Origin: Clostridium sp. CAG:921
Lineage (GTDB): Bacteria > Bacillota > Clostridia > TANB77 > CAG-465
Reading direction: 5' to 3'
Length of the DNA stretch: 16,792 nucleotides
NCBI GenBank assembly: GCA_000433135.1
Contig: HF991985.1
Location: 2,797-19,588 of the forward strand
Shown: positions 8,129-13,829 of the stretch, one piece after another
Layout of the letters: each line of letters starts with the position of its first letter
How positions within the stretch are numbered: position 1 is the first letter of the stretch
Made by a program: the position numbers and the translations under genes
The notes under the pieces: generated by a model
The model's database searches: none
Seen by the model: only the letters and a program-made list of their open reading frames with translations
What the model was told of the DNA's origin: nothing

Positions 8129-8157
8129 ATTTTATCATATTGTATGGGTAGTGTCAA
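8129..8157 (-). promoter_or_regulatory. SigA-type promoter of the transglutaminase-like gene
   Basis: On the minus strand TTGACA (8157-8152), 17 nt, TAAAAT (8134-8129). The remaining stretch up to the terminator at 8273-8310 holds only AT-rich sequence and a tandem 10-bp repeat, TTACACATAA, at 8251-8270. Confidence 0.8.
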
Positions 8158-8250
8158 TAATTTATGTAAACTTTTTTCTGCTTAAACTAAATCTCATAAA
8201 CTAAATATAATATTAGTCTAGCTTAAAATATGACTATATTTTATATTATA

Positions 8251-8270
8251 TTACACATAATTACACATAA
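8251..8270. repeat. Two tandem copies of a 10-bp unit
   Basis: TTACACATAA is repeated head to tail at 8251-8260 and 8261-8270, in the intergenic stretch after the terminator of the 237-aa gene. No function is evident. Confidence 0.6.
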
Positions 8271-8272
8271 AT

Positions 8273-8310
8273 AAAAAATGAACCAAACTAGAATTAACTA
8301 GCAAGGTTCA
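8273..8310 (-). terminator. Terminator after the 237-aa paralogue
   Basis: On the minus strand TGAACC (8310-8305) pairs with GGTTCA (8284-8279), with an inner CTAG/CTAG pairing, followed by six T (8278-8273). It is 18 nt after the stop codon at 8328. Confidence 0.8.
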
Positions 8311-8327
8311 CTCTTTTTAAGTATTAA

Positions 8328-9041
8328 CTATTTAGTAGTATAAATATTAACAAAATTAACACCTAACTGCTTAGCCATAATCATCATGATTTTAAGCGTT
8401 ATAACGTCCAAATACCCCATATCTTCAAGCATGTCTTTAATCCATGTAGAATTTGGACGTGAAAAATATACTTCTGTTCCTTCTTCTTCTAGCTTTTCAA
8501 GCTTAGCATCTACTGAGTCAAAACCACTATCATATATTTTTTGTAATATGATTGTAAACAAAAAGTCCATGATTTCAGAAATTTTATTATTAGCATTATA
8601 CATAGATATTTCAAAAATAGTCTGAAAACTAATGTAAAACTTAATTTCATCTTTTTTTTCTGGAAATATTTGTTTTTCTTCTAAGGTTTTTAAGTTTACT
8701 CCGTATATTCTATCCTTTTTAACTTCTCTTACAATAAATGCTTCATTGTGACTAAAAACCAAATCTCCTATTTCTACACTTAAAAGCGGAACAATTATTC
8801 CACTCATAAGAAATGGTTTCAAATCCGTACCATAATTTTTTATCTTAAAAGTACTTTTATCATATCCTATAAAATGACCTTTTTTATACTCGTATACTAC
8901 TCCTAAAGGTGTGATTTTCATATTTTGAAAAGTTTCGCATTTTTCAAAACAATCGCAAAAGTCAAGTACAGTATTATTTTTCAAATTCTCAAAAATATCC
9001 ATATGATCTAGATTAATATATTTAGATTCAATATTTATCAT
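8328..9041 (-). CDS. Short member of a three-paralogue family (shared domain only)
   Basis: Not recognised as a named family. Residues about 43-187 of this 237-aa protein align with the central domains of the 600- and 620-aa products upstream: GVVYEYKKGHFIGYD (47-61) against GTVYEYEEGRFRGYD, then a strand-rich part with VEIGDLVFSHNEAFIVREV (89-107), an IYGVNLKTLEEKQIFP segment (112-127), and FLFTIILQKIYDSGFDSVDAKLEKL (160-184), matching WILTLLAKNFFEDGIDEANEKI. It lacks the N-terminal Cys/His region and the C-terminal hydrophobic segments of the long paralogues; its last 50 residues (TWIKDMLEDMGYLDVITLKIMM) are different and there is no clear membrane helix. AAAAGGAG lies 6 nt before the ATG. 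No promoter is visible in the 93-nt gap, so it is probably cotranscribed with the 600-aa gene. Confidence 0.85.
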   Translation of the reverse strand: MINIESKYINLDHMDIFENLKNNTVLDFCDCFEKCETFQNMKITPLGVVYEYKKGHFIGYDKSTFKIKNYGTDLKPFLMSGIIVPLLSVEIGDLVFSHNEAFIVREVKKDRIYGVNLKTLEEKQIFPEKKDEIKFYISFQTIFEISMYNANNKISEIMDFLFTIILQKIYDSGFDSVDAKLEKLEEEGTEVYFSRPNSTWIKDMLEDMGYLDVITLKIMMIMAKQLGVNFVNIYTTK

Positions 9042-9066
9042 ATCTTTCTCCTTTTGGTGTATATTT

Positions 9067-9103
9067 AAGTATCTCCTCTACCAATTAAGCAGAGGAGATA
9101 CTT
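9067..9103 (-). promoter_or_regulatory. Intercistronic hairpin without a T tract
   Basis: Positions 9067-9079 and 9091-9103 form a perfect 13-bp inverted repeat with an 11-nt loop. On the minus strand it is followed by TAAATATACACC, not a T run, so it should not be an efficient intrinsic terminator. It lies between the 600-aa gene (stop 9135) and the 237-aa gene (start 9041). The stem holds AGAGGAG, paired with CTCCTCT. Its sequence is related to the true terminator at 11528-11569. It may stabilise or process the transcript and set the ratio of the two proteins. Confidence 0.7.
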
Positions 9104-9134
9104 GATCTTTAAAAGTAACTATTAGTTGTAATTA

Positions 9135-10937
9135 TTAGTTGTCCTTATTTTCTTCGTCAAAATCATCAAACATATCTAAAATTGATGATTTTTTATCATT
9201 TTCATTAGATTTATTCATAATTTTATCATCAACAAAGTCTTCAACTTCGTTTTTATTCATAAAATTACTAAAAAACTCTTTCAATCTTGGTGAAAATGCA
9301 ACAACAATAGCAACTATAGGTGCAGATACCATAATTAGCTTTTTAAAGTTTTCATTTTCTTTTATATCCTCCTTTTTAAAATAATTACTATACGCTATAA
9401 ACAAAACAGTTACCGCTCCAGCTAAAATAACATATTTTTTAAGACTATTTTCACTAAAAATCTCTCCATCTATGTCAATTCCACTTTCATCAGCTACTTT
9501 ATCTTTAAAAATAAGAAAAATAGCTTCAAGCTGATCTTTAATATTAGTAAATTTATTACTATTAAGAAGTAATATAGCACCAATTGCAAGTGAAATAGGT
9601 AAGAGTGTAATTATTGTTTTTTCATATGGCTTTATTAAATTATACAACTTTGCTACTATCCCATCTGCTTCTTTTTTAGTAATTTCATCTTCTAATGTAT
9701 CATCAAAAGACATACTTTTAGTAAATGCAAACAAAGTTCCTATAACTGTTCCAAATCCAATAAGCTTTTTTATATTTTCCTTATCGTTTAGTTCTGGGAT
9801 ATCTATTCCAAAGTTCTTTTTAATAGTGCCTCTGATATCCTTTTTTTCTAAATCCTCGCCATTTAATGTCAAGGCTACAAAAGCCACGCATGCAAATGGT
9901 AAAAGCAGTCCTAGATATCTTTCATTATTTTTAGTAAATGACTTTATTTTTTCATTTGCCTCGTCAATACCGTCTTCAAAGAAATTTTTAGCAAGTAATG
10001 TTAAAATCCAAAGAATGATTTTTCCTTCCTCTGTTTTTCCACCATCAAAGCCTAAAATTTTTCCAAGCGATATTACTTTAGTATAACACCTAACTCCAAT
10101 TTGATTTACAACTGGAAGAAGCTTTTCTACCTTTAGAGTAAGTGGATTAGCTCCAAATACGCCTTCAGAATCCACTCTGGTTATAAACAAGACTTCACTA
10201 CTATTGCAAATTACAGTATCGCCAACATTTACAGATACTGATGGAAATGCTATACTTGGTAAAGATATTGTTTTAATATTTGCAAAATCTGTAACTGCTC
10301 CTTTTTCAAAGTCATATCCTCTAAAACGTCCTTCTTCATACTCATAAACAGTTCCAAGAATCGTAGATCTAATTTTTGGATCAAGATCAATGCCAAAGTT
10401 AATTCCAAAATCTTTTGCAATCTTTTTTATATCCAAACCTGCAAATATTCCAGATTTTTCTTTTGATTGCAAATTTTTCTCATTATCTTTATTTTCCTCA
10501 ACATCTTCAGAAACTACTTCTTCTTCACTTTCATCATTTTCATCAACTATGCCTGCTTTTGAAAGTTCTGAAGCATCATAATGCAATATATACAATTTTT
10601 CTGCAAAACCATTAGAAGAACTTCTATCCATGTCTATTATTCTGCTGGAACCACACCAAGCACCTCTTTTACACACAATTTCGATAGGTACTAAGATGCA
10701 GTTACCTTGTATTTTTAAGCTTTGAACATTTATACATTCATATTTTTTTACAAAACTCCTACAAGATGTAGTAATATTCAAATGTATTTTTCCGGATAAA
10801 ACTCCAAAACTTATGGCATTAAAACATTCAGTTTTACTACACCTATGTAGACTGCCTCTAGTCCATCTCCGACAAACTGGGCAATATATATTTTTAATTT
10901 CCAGCTTTTCTAATTTTCTAAAATTTTCAACTTTCAT
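9135..10937 (-). CDS. Putative membrane protein: Cys/His N-terminus, family domain, hydrophobic segments (paralogue 2)
   Basis: Not recognised as a named family. Order along the 600 residues: a zinc-ribbon-like cluster C19-P-V-C22, H31-R-C33, C38, followed by further cysteines at 59, 68, 80, 89 and 95; an acidic linker (131-160); the family domain (about 165-335) with GTVYEYEEGRFRGYD (195-209) and VNVGDTVICNSSEVLFITRV (237-256); then about five hydrophobic segments (341-358, 391-406, 441-459, 501-516, 533-549); and an acidic tail with DMFDDFDEE (588-596). Cytoplasmic N-terminus and membrane location are inferred. The same order is found in the 620-aa product and both share Y-D-x-S-x-L-x-x-A-G before the linker. 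The ATG follows AGGAGGG by 9 nt; the promoter is at 11047-11075. An additional AAAGGAG (10982-10976) in the leader has no usable start. Confidence 0.88.
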   Translation of the reverse strand: MKVENFRKLEKLEIKNIYCPVCRRWTRGSLHRCSKTECFNAISFGVLSGKIHLNITTSCRSFVKKYECINVQSLKIQGNCILVPIEIVCKRGAWCGSSRIIDMDRSSSNGFAEKLYILHYDASELSKAGIVDENDESEEEVVSEDVEENKDNEKNLQSKEKSGIFAGLDIKKIAKDFGINFGIDLDPKIRSTILGTVYEYEEGRFRGYDFEKGAVTDFANIKTISLPSIAFPSVSVNVGDTVICNSSEVLFITRVDSEGVFGANPLTLKVEKLLPVVNQIGVRCYTKVISLGKILGFDGGKTEEGKIILWILTLLAKNFFEDGIDEANEKIKSFTKNNERYLGLLLPFACVAFVALTLNGEDLEKKDIRGTIKKNFGIDIPELNDKENIKKLIGFGTVIGTLFAFTKSMSFDDTLEDEITKKEADGIVAKLYNLIKPYEKTIITLLPISLAIGAILLLNSNKFTNIKDQLEAIFLIFKDKVADESGIDIDGEIFSENSLKKYVILAGAVTVLFIAYSNYFKKEDIKENENFKKLIMVSAPIVAIVVAFSPRLKEFFSNFMNKNEVEDFVDDKIMNKSNENDKKSSILDMFDDFDEENKDN

Positions 10938-11046
10938 AAGCTATAACCCTCCTAGTAATATTTTTTAACTACATACTCCTTTCCTAAATTTAATAGTTTT
11001 CAATGTTGTAAGTTTACTAAACATTTTTACATAACCATCTTTTGGG

Positions 11047-11075
11047 ATTATATCATTATACGTATTATTTGTCAA
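11047..11075 (-). promoter_or_regulatory. Consensus SigA promoter of the 600-aa gene
   Basis: On the minus strand TTGACA (11075-11070), 17 nt, TATAAT (11052-11047), a full consensus match about 110 nt before the start codon. The rest of the 10938-11171 gap is AT-rich without a further gene. Confidence 0.88.
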
Positions 11076-11171
11076 TAATTTACGTGGCTTAATTTATGTA
11101 ACCTATTATCCATGTACATACTGTACTTACGTGTACTTAGCATATGACTAATTATTTTATATAGCTTCAGA

Positions 11172-11219
11172 TAAAAAAATTCCCTCTTACTAGTATAGTA
11201 CTAGCAAAAGAGAATTTTA
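11172..11219 (-). terminator. Terminator after the DUF4236-type gene
   Basis: On the minus strand AAAATTCTCTT pairs with AAGAGGGAATTTT (two extra G bulged) and the inner CTAGTA with TACTAG, followed by a T run. It lies 27 nt after the stop codon at 11246. Confidence 0.82.
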
Positions 11220-11245
11220 CATTTCTAACTATTGTTCTTTATTTT

Positions 11246-11452
11246 TTATTTTTTATTTTTTACATTTAACACTTTTTTTACTTTTGACATTGGAATTTTA
11301 TATGAAACACCTTTTCCTAAATTTATAGTTACTCCAGATCTGGTGTTTACAGTTACATTTCCAATTTTTTTGCTTAGTGAAACTCCTGACTTACTTAAAT
11401 TTAAATAAGTTCCATTATCAAGCTTTATTCTTTTTCTTACTACTAGTCCCAT
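11246..11452 (-). CDS. DUF4236-type small basic protein
   Basis: This 68-aa, Lys-rich protein has the pattern of DUF4236: RKRIKLDNGTYLNLSKSGVSLS (residues 6-27), usually written as x-R-K-R-I-K-L-x-x-G-x-x-x-N-L-S-K-S-G-x-S-x-S, followed by Gly-rich strands (IGNVTVNTRSGVTINLGKGVSYKIP). The function of DUF4236 is unknown; it is found alone or fused to other domains. AGGAGGAAG lies directly upstream of the ATG. It sits between the two long paralogues with its own terminator. The 76 nt between it and the previous terminator show only a weak promoter candidate and a 7-bp tandem repeat (ACAAGTT at 11493-11506). Confidence 0.85.
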   Translation of the reverse strand: MGLVVRKRIKLDNGTYLNLSKSGVSLSKKIGNVTVNTRSGVTINLGKGVSYKIPMSKVKKVLNVKNKK

Positions 11453-11527
11453 ATACTTCCTCCTGTTTTTTTATTACAGCTAATGAACATATACAAGTTA
11501 CAAGTTACAATTTTAAAATAAATATTT

Positions 11528-11569
11528 AAAAAACTCCCCTACCAATATTACCAGTAGAGGAGATTTTTT
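11528..11569 (-). terminator. Terminator after the 620-aa paralogue
   Basis: On the minus strand CTCCTCTAC (11562-11554) pairs with GTAGGGGAG (11542-11534), one G-U pair, flanked by T/A runs and followed by six T (11533-11528). It resembles the hairpin at 9067-9103 after the sister gene, but here the T tract is present. Confidence 0.88.
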
Positions 11570-11608
11570 TAAATCAAGTAGTAATAGCCTTTAATATCAT
11601 TAAATACA

Positions 11609-13471
11609 TCAGATCATATCATCAAACATGTCAGATACGTCTGAATTTTCAGGTTCAACAGTCTCATCTTTTTCATCTTTTTCTTCTTTTTCATCTTTTT
11701 CTTCTTTTACTTTAGCCTCAACCTCGATTTCATCCTTTCTTAAGAATCTTAACAAAAATTCTTTAAGTTTGGGTGAAAATACCACAATAATTGCTGCTGC
11801 CGGTGCTACTAGTGTAAGAAGACTCGTAAAGTCCTTATTTTCTTCACTTCCCTCTTTACTTATCATCTTTCCATAAGCAAAGAATGCAACTACAGCTACT
11901 CCTGCAATAATAACATATTTCTTAACATTCTCTTTCTCAAATACCTTGTCAGATACGTTATATTCATCGGTAACTTTATCCTTTGCAATAAGAAGTACAC
12001 CTTCTAATTTGTCCCTCATAGTGTCAAGAGTTTCACCCTTAAACAGTACAACCGCACAAATTGCAAGTGCAAGTGGTAAGACATTTTTTATTGCTTTTTC
12101 ATATGGCTTTACAATTTTGTAAAGCTTTGCTAAAAGACTCTTTGCCTCGGCCTCTGTCATTTCTTCTTTACCATCTTCAACCTTAAACGCTCTGTTAAGA
12201 ATAGTAACGACTCCGCCAATTACCACTCCAAATCCCATCAACCGCTTAAGATTTGCCTGATTATTTAGCTTTGGTAGCTTTATTCCAAAAGTCTTTTCTA
12301 CAGTTCCAGCGATATCTTTTCCTCTTAAATCTGTACCCTTCATTGCATATGATGCAAAAGCTACACATGCAAACGGTAAAAGAAGTTCCAAATACTTTTG
12401 GCTCTCGTTAGCAAATGATTTGATCTTTACGTTTGCAACATCAACGCCTCCTTCAAAAAGCTTCTTTCCAATAACTGTAAGAATCCACAAAACTATCTTC
12501 TCATTTTTGGTAGATCCGCCCTTAAATCCAAGTAACTCACCCAAAGAAATGATTCTTGTATAACACTTCATTCCAAGTGGATTTAACACTGGAAGAATTT
12601 TTTCTTCTTTTGCCGTTAGAGGATTAGCACCCCAAACTTCATTTGCTTCAGATTTTGTAATGAAAAAAATTTCATTTCCATGTACTATAAGCTCACCCAC
12701 ATTTACTGTGGTAGCTGGCAGTGCGATTGCTGGTAGAGATACTGTCTTGATTTCAGCATAGTCAGTTATCTCTTTTTTCTCTAAATCAAAACCTCTATAC
12801 CGTCCTTCCTCATATTCTACAACTGTTCCAAGGAGTGTAGATTTAATTCTTGGATCAATGTCCACACCAAACTTAACACCTAAATCACCTGCCACTTTCT
12901 TAAGGTCAAAACCTTCCAACGTAGTGTTAATGCTTTCTGATAACTTTGTCATAATTTTTTCCTCCTGATTTTCTTTTTTATTGTTATTAGATGATGTAGT
13001 TACTTCTTGTTTTGACACATTAGATACTTTAGACTCATTATTATCATCCCAATATGAACCATTATCACATGTTATAGATAACAAACCAGCTCTTTTTAAA
13101 TCAGATTCGTCATAAATAAAATTAAAAACACCATAAAGTAAACTGCTATTTTTAAATACACTGATATAGCATTCACTTGGAGAAGATTTTAAGCATATAT
13201 TTTCAAAACTAACTAGCTCAGTCTTAACTAAGCTATCAGAATTTGTGTAAACACTTACTTTAATTCCATTTGGATCACTTTTTAAATCCAATTTATAAGT
13301 ATTGCGATTAATAGTCATACTACATTCATGCTTAAAGATCCCATCACTAAGTTTCATTTCTTCGCCACACAGTATACACTTGGCAAACTTGGGAGATATT
13401 CCCCTTATTTTTTCAAATTCATTTTTATTCATTCTTTTTGGAATTGTTCCTCCTTTTGATAAATTAGTCAT
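11609..13471 (-). CDS. Putative membrane protein: Cys/His N-terminus, family domain, hydrophobic segments (paralogue 1)
   Basis: Sister of the 600-aa product, 620 residues. N-terminal CILCGEEM...HEC cluster (C32, C35, H48, C50), a strand-rich N-terminal domain ending in YDESDLKRAGLL (120-131), a Ser/Asn/Lys linker (145-172), the family domain (about 187-355) with GTVVEYEEGRYRGFD (215-229) and VNVGELIVHGNEIFFITKS (256-274), hydrophobic segments near 361-377, 411-426, 463-477, 517-534 and 551-565, a charged Lys/Glu/Asp repeat (585-604) and the end VSDMFDDMI. The ATG at 13471 is preceded by AAAGGAG at 6 nt; a TTG at 13504 has no such site. A second in-frame start with a perfect site lies at 12952 (Met174). 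It stops at TGA, unlike its neighbours, and has its own promoter and terminator. Confidence 0.88.
   Translation of the reverse strand: MTNLSKGGTIPKRMNKNEFEKIRGISPKFAKCILCGEEMKLSDGIFKHECSMTINRNTYKLDLKSDPNGIKVSVYTNSDSLVKTELVSFENICLKSSPSECYISVFKNSSLLYGVFNFIYDESDLKRAGLLSITCDNGSYWDDNNESKVSNVSKQEVTTSSNNNKKENQEEKIMTKLSESINTTLEGFDLKKVAGDLGVKFGVDIDPRIKSTLLGTVVEYEEGRYRGFDLEKKEITDYAEIKTVSLPAIALPATTVNVGELIVHGNEIFFITKSEANEVWGANPLTAKEEKILPVLNPLGMKCYTRIISLGELLGFKGGSTKNEKIVLWILTVIGKKLFEGGVDVANVKIKSFANESQKYLELLLPFACVAFASYAMKGTDLRGKDIAGTVEKTFGIKLPKLNNQANLKRLMGFGVVIGGVVTILNRAFKVEDGKEEMTEAEAKSLLAKLYKIVKPYEKAIKNVLPLALAICAVVLFKGETLDTMRDKLEGVLLIAKDKVTDEYNVSDKVFEKENVKKYVIIAGVAVVAFFAYGKMISKEGSEENKDFTSLLTLVAPAAAIIVVFSPKLKEFLLRFLRKDEIEVEAKVKEEKDEKEEKDEKDETVEPENSDVSDMFDDMI
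11664..11708. repeat. Five tandem 9-bp units within the acidic/basic tail of the 620-aa gene
   Basis: The unit TC(A/T)TCTTTT occurs five times without a gap. On the coding strand it encodes alternating Lys-Asp-Glu and Lys-Glu-Glu tripeptides. Loss or gain of units keeps the frame, so the tail length may vary between strains. Confidence 0.85.
12950..12966 (-). promoter_or_regulatory. Internal in-frame start with a perfect Shine-Dalgarno
   Basis: AGGAGG (12966-12961), 8 nt, ATG (12952-12950) within the 620-aa gene. Translation from here would give a 447-aa protein (MTKLSESINTT...) that lacks the Cys/His region and linker and begins just before the family domain. The sister gene has no Met at this place. 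Confidence 0.5.
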
Positions 13472-13503
13472 AAAGCTCTCCTTTCTAAAAAGTATACTTA
13501 TCA

Positions 13504-13532
13504 AACATCGATGTTATGAATTCATAAACATC
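13504..13532. promoter_or_regulatory. Cluster of dyad symmetries in the leader of the 620-aa gene
   Basis: AACATCGATGTT (13504-13515) is a perfect 12-bp palindrome. It overlaps a second dyad, GATGTT, ATGAATTCAT, A, AACATC (13510-13532). The motif AACATC/GATGTT thus occurs three times between promoter and start codon. It could be an operator or form alternative hairpins in the leader RNA. Confidence 0.4.
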
Positions 13533-13554
13533 TATATCATAAATACCTACGGCG

Positions 13555-13583
13555 ATTATACCATTGTGATTATTATTTGTCAA
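13555..13583 (-). promoter_or_regulatory. Consensus SigA promoter of the 620-aa gene
   Basis: On the minus strand TTGACA (13583-13578), 17 nt, TATAAT (13560-13555), about 84 nt before the ATG at 13471. Confidence 0.88.
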
Positions 13584-13677
13584 CATTTTATGAAAGTTTT
13601 ATTACAAAATTATGTACACTTTATTTAATGTAGAGGGTATGAGCTCTTAAACATCTGCAATACAAATATCTATAGCA

Positions 13678-13706
13678 ATTATATTATTGCAATTATTACT
13701 TATCAA
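13678..13706 (-). promoter_or_regulatory. Second, upstream promoter copy of the 620-aa gene
   Basis: On the minus strand TTGATA (13706-13701), 17 nt, TATAAT (13683-13678). It is the duplicated, slightly degraded copy of the promoter at 13555-13583 and may still be active. Confidence 0.6.
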
Positions 13707-13743
13707 TATTTTATATTTTCATATCAATTAAATGAACACTATG

Positions 13744-13781
13744 AAAAAAATAGCCTGCAGTTTTTTACCACAGACTATTTT
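13744..13781 (-). terminator. Terminator after the WG-repeat gene
   Basis: On the minus strand AAAATAGTCTG (13781-13771) pairs with CAGGCTATTTT (13757-13747) over 11 bp with one G-U pair, followed by T. It lies 48 nt after the stop codon at 13830. On the + strand the same pair would be a C-A mismatch, so it is meant for minus-strand transcripts. Confidence 0.87.
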
Positions 13782-13829
13782 AATTACTAATTTTAAATAT
13801 AACTTAAATTAAATAGCAAAATAATTTAT

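Larger units (their letters stand above)
13518..13723. repeat. Diverged tandem duplication of a promoter region
   Basis: The stretch from 13518 to about 13595 aligns without gaps to 13641-13718, offset 123 bp. Shared pieces are TAAACATCT, TATTTGTCAA/TACTTATCAA and ATTTTAT, and in each copy the -10 and -35 elements fall at the same place. The rest of this intergenic stretch (13596-13640) is AT-rich. Confidence 0.6.

Noticed and set aside
8251..8270. CRISPR or integration-site repeat
   Set aside because: Only two adjacent 10-bp copies, no spacers, no integrase or tRNA nearby.
11012..11022. Palindrome GTTTACTAAAC in the leader of the 600-aa gene
   Set aside because: Arms of only 5 bp, no second copy, no obvious relation to the promoter.
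11609..11611. Read-through of TGA as Trp (Mycoplasma-like code)
   Set aside because: TGG is used for Trp, TGA stands at a natural end after DMFDDMI, and only four more residues would be added before TAA.
13472..13504. TTG at 13504 as start of the 620-aa gene
   Set aside because: No Shine-Dalgarno upstream; the ATG at 13471 has AAAGGAG at good spacing.
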